Positions 28,407 to 37,959 of a stretch of DNA of 64,000 nucleotides are shown here, one piece after another. The stretch is from NCBI RefSeq assembly GCF_001636545.1, contig NZ_JFHK01000006.1, positions 1-64,000 of the forward strand, written 5' to 3'. How positions within the stretch are numbered: the first letter of the stretch is position 1; every line of letters begins with the position of its first letter. The position numbers and the translations under genes are program-made. The notes beneath the pieces are model-generated. The model saw only the letters and a list, made by a program, of their open reading frames with translations, was not told the origin of the DNA and did not search any database. Origin of the DNA: Kosmotoga arenicorallina S304 (GTDB lineage Bacteria > Thermotogota > Thermotogae > Petrotogales > Kosmotogaceae).

Positions 28407-28428
28407 GGAGAGGGGAGCTCCCCTCCCC
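28407..28428 (-). terminator. Strong GC hairpin between tuf and rpsJ
   Basis: Palindromic stem centred between 28417 and 28418 with 6 perfect G-C-rich pairs at its core and about 10 pairs in all (28407-28428), just after the tuf stop. Only a weak T run (TTTCC) follows on the minus strand. It may act as a partial terminator, attenuator or RNA-processing site between the str and S10 segments. Confidence 0.5.
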
Positions 28429-28434
28429 TGAATA

Positions 28435-29634
28435 TTACTCGATGATTTCGCTGACAACACCAGCGCCAACTGTTCTGCCACCTTCACGGACAGCAAATCT
28501 CATACCCTTTTCAATAGCAACAGGGTAAATGAGTTCAACAGTCATAACGACGTTATCGCCGGGGATAACCATTTCAACGCCTTCTGGAAGGTCAACGAGT
28601 TCTCCTGTAACATCAGCTGTTCTAATGTAGAACTGAGGTCTGTAACCCTTTGTGAATGGTGTATGTCTTCCGCCTTCTTCTTTCTTCAGAACGTAGATAT
28701 TGGCCTTGAACTTCTTGTGAGGTGTGATTGAACCGGGTTTTGCAAGAACCTGTCCTCTCTTGACTTCGTCTTTGCCAACGCCTCTGAGAAGACAACCAAC
28801 GTTATCGCCGGCAACGCCTTCATCAAGAAGTTTTCTGAACATTTCGACACCGGTTACAACGGTCTTCCTGACTTCATATGAAAGCCCAATGATTTCGACT
28901 TCGTCGCCAACATGGACAACGCCACGTTCAACTCTACCGGTAACGACAGTTCCTCTTCCGGTGATGGAGAAAATATCTTCGATGGGCATGAGGAATGGTT
29001 TGTCTGTATCTCTTTCAGGTTCTGGAACATAGTTGTCAACAGCGTCCATGAGTTCGTAAATTTTCTTTACCCATGGATCATCAGGGTTGTCAGCTTCAAG
29101 AGCCATAAGAGCGGATCCCTTGATGACAGGGACTTCGTCTCCGGGGAATTCGTAGTTGCTGAGAAGTTCTCTTACTTCTTCTTCAACGAGTTCAACGAGC
29201 TCTTCATCGTCTACCATATCGACTTTGTTGATGAAAACGACCATGGCAGGAACGTTAACCTGTCTTGCAAGAAGAACGTGCTCTCTTGTCTGAGGCATAA
29301 CACCATCGGTAGCAGCCACAACAAGAATGGCTCCGTCCATCTGGGCAGCACCTGTGATCATGTTTTTGATGTAGTCGGCGTGTCCCGGACAGTCAATGTG
29401 AGCGTAGTGTCTCTTCTCAGTCTGGTATTCGACGTGAGTGACGTTGATTGTGATTCCTCTTGCCTTTTCTTCAGGAGCTTTGTCAATAGCATCAAAGGGT
29501 GTGAAATCTGCAAAGCCTTTGTAGGAAAGAGATTTTGTGATTGCCGCTGTCAGCGTTGTTTTACCATGGTCAATATGACCGATGGTACCAATGTTAAGAT
29601 GGGGCTTCGTTCGTTCAAACTTTTCTTTCGCCAT
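28435..29634 (-). CDS. tuf: Translation elongation factor Tu
   Basis: 399 aa. GTPase domain with [10 protein letters not shown] (G1), RGITIN (G2), DCPGHADY (G3), NKVD (G4) and GSAL (G5), then domains 2 and 3. Delivers aminoacyl-tRNA to the ribosome. Only one copy is in the window; order fusA-tuf-rpsJ. Confidence 0.99.
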   Translation of the reverse strand: MAKEKFERTKPHLNIGTIGHIDHGKTTLTAAITKSLSYKGFADFTPFDAIDKAPEEKARGITINVTHVEYQTEKRHYAHIDCPGHADYIKNMITGAAQMDGAILVVAATDGVMPQTREHVLLARQVNVPAMVVFINKVDMVDDEELVELVEEEVRELLSNYEFPGDEVPVIKGSALMALEADNPDDPWVKKIYELMDAVDNYVPEPERDTDKPFLMPIEDIFSITGRGTVVTGRVERGVVHVGDEVEIIGLSYEVRKTVVTGVEMFRKLLDEGVAGDNVGCLLRGVGKDEVKRGQVLAKPGSITPHKKFKANIYVLKKEEGGRHTPFTKGYRPQFYIRTADVTGELVDLPEGVEMVIPGDNVVMTVELIYPVAIEKGMRFAVREGGRTVGAGVVSEIIE

Positions 29635-29669
29635 TTCTGTCCCTCCTCCATTACAATGAGTGGTGTAAT

Positions 29670-31736
29670 TTATGAACCAAGGATTTTTTCCGCGATTTTC
29701 TCAGGTACTTCTGCGTAATGCGAAAACTGTATCACGTGCGTGGCACGTCCCTGAGATAGGGATCGAACCACAGTAGCATACCCAAAGAGTTCCGATAATG
29801 GAACATGGGCTTTAACAATTCTGAGCCCGGACTTGTTTTCGAACCCTTCAATACGAGCTCTTCTTGAATTCAAGTCGGCTATCAGATCACCGAGATATTC
29901 TTCCGGGCTTGTAAGTTCAACAAGCATAATGGGCTCCAGCAACACCGGACTGGCCTTTCGACATGCCTCTCTAAAAGCCATCGATGAAGCAATTTTGAAT
30001 GCCATTTCTGATGAATCTACTTCATGGTATGAACCATCCAGCAAAGAAATTTTCAGGTTTACCATGGGATAGCCCGCAAGAACGCCGGACATGGCGGCTT
30101 CTTTTGCTCCGGCCTCAATAGCTGGAATGAATTCCTTTGGTATAACACCGCCTGCTGTCCTGTCTTCGAAGACCAATTGCTCTTTACAGGGTTCAACTTT
30201 CAATATCACGTGTCCATATTGTCCCTTTCCACCGGACTGCCTTATGTACTTCCCTTCTGCTTTGGCCTCTTCTTTGATAGTCTCCCGGTAAGATACCTGT
30301 GGATGGCCAACCCTCAAATTAGCGTTGAACTCCCTTTTTATTCGCTCCACAACGACTTCAAGATGAAGTTCACCCATGCCAGAAAGTATGGTCTCATTGG
30401 TTTCCGGATCAACAAAGGTCTTCAATGATGGATCTTCTTCTGTTAAAGCTTGCAAAGCCTTTGACAGCTTGGGAAGATCGTTTTTGCTGGCAGCTTCCAC
30501 TGCAATTGAAATCACAGGTTCAGGGAATTCAATCTGTTCCAGCAATACCTTCCCGGCACCGTCCGCAACAAGCGTTTCTCCTGTCATCGTGTTCTTCAAA
30601 CCGACAATGGCAACGATATCACCCGCTCTGATATAATCCACTTCTTCTCTCTGATTGGCATGCATGAAGAGCAGCCTTGAAACGCGCTCTTTGATGCCCT
30701 TATTGCAATTAAAGACATAACTTCCCTTGTTAAGGGAGCCTGAGTAAACTCTGACAAAAGTAACCTTACCAACATGAGGATCAACCATGATCTTAAAAGC
30801 CATGGCGACAAAGGGAGCCTTTTCCTCTGGCTCCACTTTTACTTCTGCTTGAGTATCCGGATCAATGCCTATGACAGGGGGCAGATCAATAGGTGCCGGC
30901 AAATAATCTACAATTGCATCAAGCAAAGGCTGGACACCCCTGTTTTTAAAGGCTGAACCGCACAGTACCGGTACTATTTCATTGGCAAGCGTTCCGGCTC
31001 GAATAGCTGCTTTCAGCCTATCTTCAGGTACTTCTTCGCCATTGAGATAGAGTTCCATTATTTCCTCATCGAATTCTGCTACATGGGTTATAAGATCTTC
31101 TCTTGATTCTTCGGCTTTTTCTATTAATTCGGCGGGAATTTCTTCGTAACCGTATTCCGTACCTTCGGGGTCGTACCATTTAATTGCCTTCATTTTAACC
31201 AGGTCAACGATGCCATCAAATTCGCTTTCTGCTCCTATGGGTATCTGTACAGGGATCGGATTCGCAAAAAGCCTATCAACCATACTCTGAACAGCGGCAT
31301 CGAAATCCGCGCCAATCTTATCCATCTTGTTGATGAAAGCAATTCGCGGAACACGATATTTGTCAGCCTGGCGCCAAACAGTTTCCGATTGAGGCTCTAC
31401 ACCGGCCTGGGCATCAAAAACAGCAATGGCACCATCGAGTACTCTAAGAGACCTCTCAACTTCCACAGTAAAGTCAACGTGGCCGGGTGTATCAATAATA
31501 TTTATTCTATGATCTCTCCAGAAACATGTTGTGGCAGCAGATGTTATGGTAATGCCACGTTCTTTTTCCTGATCCATCCAATCCATAGTGGCAGTACCAT
31601 CATCCACGCTTCCAAGCTTGTATTTCTTTCCGGTGTAAAAGAGTATTCTCTCTGTAGTTGTGGTCTTACCGGCATCAATGTGTGCCATGATGCCAATATT
31701 TCTTACGGCATCTAACCTGGTGCGTCTTTCTTTCAC
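29670..31736 (-). CDS. fusA: Translation elongation factor G
   Basis: 688 aa, GTG start after [28 protein letters not shown] (G1), [10 protein letters not shown] (G2), DTPGHVDFT (G3), NKMDK (G4), then domains II-V including [19 protein letters not shown]. Catalyses translocation and, with RRF, ribosome recycling. Placed between rpsG and tuf. Confidence 0.99.
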   Translation of the reverse strand: MKERRTRLDAVRNIGIMAHIDAGKTTTTERILFYTGKKYKLGSVDDGTATMDWMDQEKERGITITSAATTCFWRDHRINIIDTPGHVDFTVEVERSLRVLDGAIAVFDAQAGVEPQSETVWRQADKYRVPRIAFINKMDKIGADFDAAVQSMVDRLFANPIPVQIPIGAESEFDGIVDLVKMKAIKWYDPEGTEYGYEEIPAELIEKAEESREDLITHVAEFDEEIMELYLNGEEVPEDRLKAAIRAGTLANEIVPVLCGSAFKNRGVQPLLDAIVDYLPAPIDLPPVIGIDPDTQAEVKVEPEEKAPFVAMAFKIMVDPHVGKVTFVRVYSGSLNKGSYVFNCNKGIKERVSRLLFMHANQREEVDYIRAGDIVAIVGLKNTMTGETLVADGAGKVLLEQIEFPEPVISIAVEAASKNDLPKLSKALQALTEEDPSLKTFVDPETNETILSGMGELHLEVVVERIKREFNANLRVGHPQVSYRETIKEEAKAEGKYIRQSGGKGQYGHVILKVEPCKEQLVFEDRTAGGVIPKEFIPAIEAGAKEAAMSGVLAGYPMVNLKISLLDGSYHEVDSSEMAFKIASSMAFREACRKASPVLLEPIMLVELTSPEEYLGDLIADLNSRRARIEGFENKSGLRIVKAHVPLSELFGYATVVRSLSQGRATHVIQFSHYAEVPEKIAEKILGS

Positions 31737-31754
31737 AATTTACCTCCTAAGCGG

Positions 31755-32222
31755 TTACCATCTGAAGTGAGCGTATGCTTTACCCGCTTCGGCCATTCTG
31801 TGTACGTCTTCTCTCTTTTTAACGGCAGTCCCCGTGCCATTGTACGCATCTATTAATTCCATAGCGAGCTTTTCGCTCAGGGGTTTGCCTTTCTTCGCTC
31901 TGGAAGCATTAACAATCCAGCGAAGTGCGAGTGAAATAGCTCTGTGCTCAGGCACCTCAAAAGGAATCTGATAAGTAGCTCCTCCAACACGCCTTGGTCG
32001 AACCTCAAGAAGGGGTCTTACATTGTTAATAGCCTTCTTGAAAGCTTCCATTGGGGGCTGCTTTGTTCTTTCTGAAAGGTGTTCAATGGCCTCATAGACT
32101 ATTTTTTCCGCTTTGCTCTTTTTTCCATCGATCATAATCCTATTTATCAACTTCGTTACAAGAACATCATTGTAAATTGGATCAGGAGCGACTTCTCTCT
32201 TTATTGCTCTTCTTCTTCTCAT
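31755..32222 (-). CDS. rpsG: 30S ribosomal protein S7
   Basis: 155 aa. [47 protein letters not shown] and the ending [12 protein letters not shown]. Primary 16S binder of the head domain. Confidence 0.99.
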   Translation of the reverse strand: MRRRRAIKREVAPDPIYNDVLVTKLINRIMIDGKKSKAEKIVYEAIEHLSERTKQPPMEAFKKAINNVRPLLEVRPRRVGGATYQIPFEVPEHRAISLALRWIVNASRAKKGKPLSEKLAMELIDAYNGTGTAVKKREDVHRMAEAGKAYAHFRW

Positions 32223-32237
32223 ACAGGGCTACCTCCC

Positions 32238-32612
32238 TTACTTCTTCGGCCTTTTGGCACCGTATCTACTTCTGGACTGTTTTCTGTTGGCGACTCCTTC
32301 AGAGTCCAGTGTGCCTCTGATTATCTTGTATCTTACACCGGGAAGGTCCTTAACCCTTCCTCCCCTAACAAGCACAACAGAGTGCTCCTGAAGGTTGTGC
32401 CCTTCACCGGGGATGTAAGCGGTAACCTCTGTCCCGTTGGAAAGCCTTACCCTCGCAATTTTACGAAGAGCGGAATTAGGCTTTTTCGGGGTCATCGTGG
32501 AAACCCTGACACAAACACCGCGCTTCTGGGGATTGTTCTCCAGAGCGGGAGATTTGGACTTCTTTTTCACACTCTTTCTCGCGTGGCGCACTAACTGATT
32601 AATGGTCGGCAT
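32238..32612 (-). CDS. rpsL: 30S ribosomal protein S12
   Basis: 124 aa from the ATG at 32612 ([14 protein letters not shown]); the longer frame adds an unconserved leader. Decoding-site loops [20 protein letters not shown] and [16 protein letters not shown] keep the wild-type Lys residues linked to streptomycin sensitivity. AAAGGAGG is about 14 nt upstream, slightly far. First gene of the supercluster. Confidence 0.98.
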   Translation of the reverse strand: MPTINQLVRHARKSVKKKSKSPALENNPQKRGVCVRVSTMTPKKPNSALRKIARVRLSNGTEVTAYIPGEGHNLQEHSVVLVRGGRVKDLPGVRYKIIRGTLDSEGVANRKQSRSRYGAKRPKK

Positions 32613-32653
32613 TAGCTTAAAATCCGCCTCCTTTCGACAGTATACCAAAGCCT

Positions 32654-32682
32654 ATTTTACAATGCTGTCCTTACCCTGTCAA
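32654..32682 (-). promoter_or_regulatory. Promoter of the str ribosomal operon
   Basis: Minus strand: perfect -35 TTGACA (32682-32677), 17-bp spacer, -10 TAAAAT (32659-32654), about 40 nt before rpsL. Close to sigma-70 consensus, as expected for the driver of the 19-kb ribosomal run. Confidence 0.88.
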
Positions 32683-32730
32683 TCTGAAGCACAGGTTAGC
32701 CGGGAGTCTTTACTAAAATTTACAGGATAT

Positions 32731-33660
32731 TTACTTTACAAAAAGGGATAAAAGTTGAAGAAACCCAGATTTGTCGTTCAGTTCGCCGTTCTTATAAGAC
32801 TCGTCGAGCTTTTGAAGTTCAACAAGTGAAGTTTTGATTTTCTTCAAACTGTAAAGGGTTACCAGATTGGGTCCTCCGGTTGTGCCCGAAAAAGCGAAGC
32901 CGGTGATTTTTGCGACTCGGCCCGCTTTGATACCAGTAATCTTCTCCAGCTTTAAGAGGGATTTCCAATCGCCAGCCAGATCACTGTTTGATTGATAAGC
33001 TTCTTTAATAAGCCCAAGATCGAAGAGGAGTTTGCTTAATGAGGAAAGAAGTTGCGGAAATACAATATTGCTTTCTTCAATTTCTCTCGTCACAGCACTT
33101 GCAGCAATACCTTTCAATATATTCATGGAGATTTCCTCTGATGTGGTGGTGCTCATGGCATAGCAATAAAACTCGATATCCTCAAGAGAGATCTTCTTGT
33201 TGAGAGCTTTGAGTTTTTTTAATTCCGAGAATAGAATCCATTCTTTCCCGCCGAACAATTCGAATAACCTTTCCACAGCCTTTTTCTCTACCTCGATTTC
33301 CAGCTTTGAAGCCAAATCGTTGATGAACCTTTCCCAACCCTTTTTATCCCAGGGCTTTGGAAGTTCAAAATTAATTATTTTTGAATTCTCCATTGGCTTG
33401 TCTTCAACAAAAAGCAAAAGCCCATCTCCCATTTTTTCTATGAGAGATGTGGCTGTTGCTCTCTCCTGCTTATTCCAATTTTTGAATTTTTTAAGCCATA
33501 TTCCGTTATTCTTAGCAAACATCAAAGAGGTGGTGACTGCCCTTTCAAGCTTCGCGAACTTTTCGTCGTCATCCGGAAAAATAATTGTCGGGTTATTCGC
33601 TTTGCTCTTTACGAACAGTTCCTTGAGCAATTCAGAGTCACCAAGCAAAGAATATATCAT
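32731..33660 (-). CDS. DNA polymerase III delta subunit-like protein (HolA-like)
   Basis: 309 aa from the ATG at 33660, overlapping the ftsI stop (TGATG) with GGAGGAAGAG before it. The layout fits clamp-loader delta: an N-terminal nucleotide-independent alpha/beta region, a middle helical part with the LFGGKEWILFSELKKLKAL...KKISLEDIEFYCY pattern (compare HolA 'L..EL.KL..Y...I...DV..L'), and a C-terminal helical collar domain. No Walker motif, as in delta. Homology is weak by eye; I did not recognise a closer family. Confidence 0.55.
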   Translation of the reverse strand: MIYSLLGDSELLKELFVKSKANNPTIIFPDDDEKFAKLERAVTTSLMFAKNNGIWLKKFKNWNKQERATATSLIEKMGDGLLLFVEDKPMENSKIINFELPKPWDKKGWERFINDLASKLEIEVEKKAVERLFELFGGKEWILFSELKKLKALNKKISLEDIEFYCYAMSTTTSEEISMNILKGIAASAVTREIEESNIVFPQLLSSLSKLLFDLGLIKEAYQSNSDLAGDWKSLLKLEKITGIKAGRVAKITGFAFSGTTGGPNLVTLYSLKKIKTSLVELQKLDESYKNGELNDKSGFLQLLSLFVK

Positions 33661-35486
33661 CACTCTTCCTCCATGGAAAGCCAGACTTCGATTTCAGAAC
33701 TCAAAGGTTCTCCAGCTTCAGGCCATTGTTCAACGACTCTGCCGGTACCATGAGTTATTACCCGTTCAATTCCGAGTAGATTACCTATTTCATAGACATC
33801 ATGTAAAGTATACCCCATCAAATCGGGCATTTTCCAGTCGTAAATTTCTCGCTTAAGCTCTATTGGCTCAACATTCATTCCATAGATATTCTCCACGATC
33901 TCTGCAAATACAGGGCCTGAAACTGTTCCCCCATAAAATTCTCCTGCTCGCGGGTTGTCAATCATAATGAGTAACGAATATTTCGGGGATTCCACAGGGA
34001 AAAAGCCCCAAAACAGGGAATAATAATCGCTATAACTGTAACCGGATTCACCGGCTTTTTGCGCCGTACCGGTTTTGCCTCCAATCCTTATGCCTTCAAC
34101 CTGTGCTCTGGTGCCGGTTCCGCTTGCTACAACAGATTCAAGCACCGGAACCATTTTCTTCACCAGAGTTTCAGAAAAAATTTGTGATTCTATTCTTCCC
34201 GGGATTTCCGTTATTTCAGTACCGTCTCCGATGGCCTTAACAAAAGAAGGAACCAGCAGATTTCCATCTGCTGCGTATGCATTTAGCGTTCTAAGCAGCT
34301 GAAAAGCCGTGACTCCTATTCCCTGACCGATAGCAAATTGAAAAGGAGATATTAGCGACCATTCGGAAGGTTTCTGGAAAAGCCCATTAATCTCACCAGC
34401 AAGATCAACACCGGTTTTTCTACCAAATCCAGCTTCTATAAGTTTTTCGTAGAATTCAGACTTTCCTATGTTGCTAAGAACTGCACTTGCAACCTGTGTC
34501 GTCGCAACATTACAAGAATTTCTAATTGCATCTTTGAAGGTTTCTATTCCATGCTTCTCCCCTTCGGTATCTCTTATGTATATATCCAGACCTTTCACCG
34601 GTTGAATTATTCCCTCGCAGAGAAACGTGGAATCCTCGGTTATCGACATTGTTTCAAGGGCTAAACCATAAATTATGGGTTTAATTGTTGAACCGGGTTC
34701 AAAAATACCCATTAATCCAACATCCCAATCATAAGTGTTGGTATAGGCAATGATTTTCCCGGTTCTGCTTTCCATAAGAACAGCTATACCACCATCTGCC
34801 TTGTTCTTTTTGACCGCTTTTTCGAGAATTTCATATACCATCTTTTGCATACCGAGATCTATCGAAAGGTAAACATCATTTCCATTTTCAGGTTTTGTTT
34901 TTATCGTACCAGTGAGCGTTTTTCTCACAAAGCCGTCTTTTTTCCCCTGTAACACATTGTTATAGGTTTTCTCAATACCGCTGAGGGGATTCCCGCTCGT
35001 ATCAAGGCTTCCAATGATTTTTTCGAGCCCATATTCCTTGAGCGATAACCTTTCTGTATTCAATTCAATAGAAATGTATTTTCTGATTGCAGGGGTGATT
35101 TTTCTCATTATTTCGTCAAGGTTCTCTGATTTACCAAGTAACATGAAATAGGAATTAGAAGTGAGTTTATCCAGTACTTCCTCTCCTGGAAGGTTAAAGT
35201 ATTCGTTGATATTTTTCAGAAGTAGCTCCAGCTCGCCCTCTGTTGCATTTCTCCTGACAAAATCAAGGTCAAGCCATGCTTCGTAAAGCAGTGAATCATA
35301 CGCGAGAAGCCTGCCCCTGACATCATAAATAGAACCCCTGTGAGCAGGTATTCTGGTCATTTGAGTAACAACCGGAATATCAAGGTTCGCAAAAATTGCG
35401 TAATAGACAACCCTTCCGCTAAATATAGTGGTAATTAAGACTAGCAGTATGAATAGTGTTGAAACACGTCCTGTTAGTTTGCTTAT
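33660..35486 (-). CDS. ftsI: Septal peptidoglycan transpeptidase (FtsI/PBP2-type) with PASTA domain, apparent ATA start
   Basis: 608 aa if started at ATA 35486. The first ATG (35360) would remove the membrane anchor. Upstream in the same frame are a basic start (ISKLTGRVS), a transmembrane helix (TLFILLVLITTIF) and SGRVVYYAIF, typical of FtsI. Between the in-frame TGA and that ATG there is no ATG, GTG or TTG. GAGGTG lies 8 nt before ATA. Catalytic motifs: FEPGSTIKPI (S-x-x-K), RNSCNVAT (SxN), GGKTGTAQ (KTG). A PASTA domain (MPDLMGYTLHDVYEIGNLLG...) ends the protein. Cross-links septal peptidoglycan in the divisome. Lies after the FtsL-like gene. Confidence 0.93.
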   Translation of the reverse strand: MSKLTGRVSTLFILLVLITTIFSGRVVYYAIFANLDIPVVTQMTRIPAHRGSIYDVRGRLLAYDSLLYEAWLDLDFVRRNATEGELELLLKNINEYFNLPGEEVLDKLTSNSYFMLLGKSENLDEIMRKITPAIRKYISIELNTERLSLKEYGLEKIIGSLDTSGNPLSGIEKTYNNVLQGKKDGFVRKTLTGTIKTKPENGNDVYLSIDLGMQKMVYEILEKAVKKNKADGGIAVLMESRTGKIIAYTNTYDWDVGLMGIFEPGSTIKPIIYGLALETMSITEDSTFLCEGIIQPVKGLDIYIRDTEGEKHGIETFKDAIRNSCNVATTQVASAVLSNIGKSEFYEKLIEAGFGRKTGVDLAGEINGLFQKPSEWSLISPFQFAIGQGIGVTAFQLLRTLNAYAADGNLLVPSFVKAIGDGTEITEIPGRIESQIFSETLVKKMVPVLESVVASGTGTRAQVEGIRIGGKTGTAQKAGESGYSYSDYYSLFWGFFPVESPKYSLLIMIDNPRAGEFYGGTVSGPVFAEIVENIYGMNVEPIELKREIYDWKMPDLMGYTLHDVYEIGNLLGIERVITHGTGRVVEQWPEAGEPLSSEIEVWLSMEEE

Positions 35487-35506
35487 TCGGGTTGCACCTC
35501 ACTTAT

Positions 35507-35797
35507 TTACTTTTCCGCTCTCACCCCAACCACAGTCTCCAGATATGAAATTTCCCTCGACAGGTCGTCGAGTTTTGATTCCATAACTGTTATTTTGGCC
35601 GCTTTTTCAATGGCCATCTCGTTGTAAAGATCTGTCTTGTTACCAAAATGGAGAGGTAAAACAATGGAGACCGTAGTAGCAAGAAAAATGATAATAATCT
35701 GAAGCACGGTAACAACAGGCCACACACCGCTCTGGGTGAGAACCATATCGCGGGTTTCTAACTTTGTTACCCTCCGCTTCGCTATAATGGATTGCAC
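35507..35797 (-). CDS. FtsL-like division protein
   Basis: 96 aa bitopic protein: about 25 cytoplasmic residues, one transmembrane helix (VVTVLQIIIIFLATTVSIVLPL), then a periplasmic coiled coil with heptad Leu/Ile (AAKITVMESKLDDLSREISYLETVVG). GTG start after AAGGGAGG. Position between rsmH and ftsI is the standard place of ftsL. FtsL is poorly conserved in sequence, so order and topology carry the call. Confidence 0.78.
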   Translation of the reverse strand: MQSIIAKRRVTKLETRDMVLTQSGVWPVVTVLQIIIIFLATTVSIVLPLHFGNKTDLYNEMAIEKAAKITVMESKLDDLSREISYLETVVGVRAEK

Positions 35798-35812
35798 GAG
35801 ACGTTCCTCCCT

Positions 35813-36715
35813 TCAGATCCGCTCCGCTGCCCTCAATTTTGCACTTCTCGCTCGAGGATTTTCTTTCACCTCACTATCAGACGGTATTATAGGCTTCTTT
35901 GTCAAAATTTTCAGCTCAATACCCTTCTTCTCCCTGAACGCAACTTTAACCGTCCTATCCTCCAGCGAATGAAAGGTGATCGCAACCACTCTTCCACCGG
36001 GGTTGAGATATTCAGGAATCTTCAAAAGAGTGCTCTTAATGACCTCCAGCTCATTGTTTACTTCAATCCTCAAAGCTTGAAAAGTTCTCGTAGCAAAATG
36101 TCTTTTTCTTCTGTGGCGTTCTTCAGGCGGTAAGGCTGATCGAATAGCCTCAACTAATTCGAAGGTTGTTTGGATGGGTCTCCGCTTCGCTATGCTCCGG
36201 GCTATCCGCCTGGAAAAACGCTTTTCATCGCCATACTCGAATAGGATTCTTGCGAGTTCCTGTTCCGAGTACCTATTTACTACATCCGCTGCTTTGACAG
36301 GGTTGTCAAGGTTCATTCTCATATCAAGGGGTTCGTCTACTTCGTAGCTAAATCCTCTTCCTTTTGCTTTGAGCTGGTAGGTAGAAACGCCAAGATCGAG
36401 TAAAAATCCGTCGACCTTGCTAATGCCCAACGATCCCAGAACAACGTCAAAATTCAGATAAGAAACATTGAACAAACTTACGTTTTCCTGAATATCCCGT
36501 AATTTTCGCTCCGCTAATGCTAAAACCTCAGCATCTACATCTAAGCCGATAACGCTAGATTTCGCCGAGGTTGCTTCAATAATAGCTCTGGTGTGCCCAC
36601 CTTCGCCCAAAGTACAATCCACGTAAACTCCATCATCCCTTGTAAGCAAATAATGGAGCGCTTCGTGAACCATCACGCTCCGGTGGGACTCATGGTACTC
36701 TCTTGGCAATGTCAT
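35813..36715 (-). CDS. rsmH: 16S rRNA (cytosine-1402-N4) methyltransferase
   Basis: 300 aa. HRSVMVHEALHYL, SAM-binding VDCTLGEGGHT, LLDLGVSTYQL and AITFHSLEDRTVK are RsmH (MraW) signatures. Methylates C1402 in the P site. First gene of the short dcw segment, with its own promoter. Confidence 0.98.
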   Translation of the reverse strand: MTLPREYHESHRSVMVHEALHYLLTRDDGVYVDCTLGEGGHTRAIIEATSAKSSVIGLDVDAEVLALAERKLRDIQENVSLFNVSYLNFDVVLGSLGISKVDGFLLDLGVSTYQLKAKGRGFSYEVDEPLDMRMNLDNPVKAADVVNRYSEQELARILFEYGDEKRFSRRIARSIAKRRPIQTTFELVEAIRSALPPEERHRRKRHFATRTFQALRIEVNNELEVIKSTLLKIPEYLNPGGRVVAITFHSLEDRTVKVAFREKKGIELKILTKKPIIPSDSEVKENPRARSAKLRAAERI

Positions 36716-36733
36716 TCACTCCGCTCGTATAAA

Positions 36734-36763
36734 ATATTATCACTTTTTACCCTGCAATGTCAA
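36734..36763 (-). promoter_or_regulatory. Promoter of rsmH-ftsL-ftsI
   Basis: Minus strand: -35 TTGACA (36763-36758), 18-bp spacer, -10 TAATAT (36739-36734), about 20 nt before rsmH. The leader is very short. Confidence 0.8.
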
Positions 36764-36827
36764 ATTTTCTTTAAGATTTTTTTTGACTTCTAAAAAGCTC
36801 ATCAAAAAGGCATCACAGAAAGGGAGA

Positions 36828-37940
36828 TTATTCATCACTCTTTTCCACAGCAGCGAAGAAAAGTAATTCCTTCTCAATAAAGGCATCAAGATCCCCATCC
36901 ATGACAGCCTGGATATCCCCGGTTTCGTGCAATGTCCTGTGATCCTTTACCATTGTGTAAGGTTGGAAAACATACGATCTTATCTGACTGCCCCAGGCAA
37001 TTTCCTTTTGCTCGCCAAGTAATTTCATTTTCTCTCTTCTTTTTTTCTCGAGTTCAAGCTCAAAGAGTTTTGCCTTTAAAATTTTCATTGCGGTGGCTTT
37101 ATTTTGATGCTGTGAGCGCTCATTCTGACAGGTCACAACGATCCCCGTGGGAAGATGAGTTATCCTCACAGCAGATTCCGTTCTGTTAACATGCTGACCA
37201 CCTGCTCCGCCAGCCCTGTATGTGTCTATCCGCAATTCATCTGGTTGAATTTCTATTTCCAGGTCATCTTCCATTTCCGGCGAAACGCTTACCGATGCAA
37301 AAGAGGTATGCCTTCTATGGTTGGCATCGAAGGGGGAGATTCTTACAAGGCGGTGGACTCCTGACTCATATTTGAGTTTCCCGTATGCATATGGACCCAC
37401 AATTTGAACCGTTGCGCTTTTTATTCCAGCTTCATCACCGGGTTGATGCTCTATAATGTTTACCTTGTAGTTACTCTTCTCAGCCCATCTGGTATACATG
37501 CGCAGGAGCATTGAAGCCCAATCCTGTGATTCAGTGCCTCCAGCTCCCGGATGTATGCTCAAAAAGGCGTTGTTCTGATCATACGGGGCGCTGAGCAATA
37601 TGTTTAATTCAAATTCCCGAACCTTTCGCTCTGCATCTTTGATCAATTCTTCAACCTGTTCAGCGAAACTCTCATCTTCTTCAGCGAGCTCCACCGCAAC
37701 TTCTATATTTTCAAATGTTTCTTGAGCCTCGTTGAGTAGCTGAAGTTGACTTCTCAAAGATTGCGCTTCCTGACCGAGTTTACCAGCAGCCTTTTGATCT
37801 GACCATATCGAAGGATCAGATAGCTTTTCCTCTATTTCTGTTAACCTTTTCTTTGTTTTCTCAATATCGATTGTAGAACTCATGGATTTGAACTTTTCTT
37901 TGAGCTCATTTATCCTCGAGTTGGTCTCATAACTAAGCAT
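36828..37940 (-). CDS. prfB: Peptide chain release factor 2, no programmed frameshift
   Basis: 370 aa in one frame. Recognition motif SPF (RISPFDANHRRHTSF) and the peptidyl-hydrolysis motif GGQ (AGGAGGQHVNRTESAVRI). Terminates at UGA/UAA. The region that in most bacteria carries an in-frame UGA and CUU-UGA slippery site (about codons 20-30) reads straight through here, so the autoregulatory frameshift is absent. Confidence 0.98.
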   Translation of the reverse strand: MLSYETNSRINELKEKFKSMSSTIDIEKTKKRLTEIEEKLSDPSIWSDQKAAGKLGQEAQSLRSQLQLLNEAQETFENIEVAVELAEEDESFAEQVEELIKDAERKVREFELNILLSAPYDQNNAFLSIHPGAGGTESQDWASMLLRMYTRWAEKSNYKVNIIEHQPGDEAGIKSATVQIVGPYAYGKLKYESGVHRLVRISPFDANHRRHTSFASVSVSPEMEDDLEIEIQPDELRIDTYRAGGAGGQHVNRTESAVRITHLPTGIVVTCQNERSQHQNKATAMKILKAKLFELELEKKRREKMKLLGEQKEIAWGSQIRSYVFQPYTMVKDHRTLHETGDIQAVMDGDLDAFIEKELLFFAAVEKSDE

Positions 37941-37959
37941 GGTACACCTCCAATAGCAA

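Noticed and set aside
28375-28434. Riboswitch or ribosomal-protein leader before rpsJ
   Set aside because: Only a single hairpin fits in 60 nt; no known S10-leader structure could be drawn.
28912-29718. 268-aa plus-strand open frame opposite tuf and the fusA end
   Set aside because: Antisense shadow of highly biased tuf codons; low-complexity, Phe/Val/Ser-rich product.
35360-35510. ftsI as a truncated or pseudogenised gene
   Set aside because: The upstream frame is intact, encodes a perfect anchor and has a well-placed ribosome-binding site; only the start codon is unusual.
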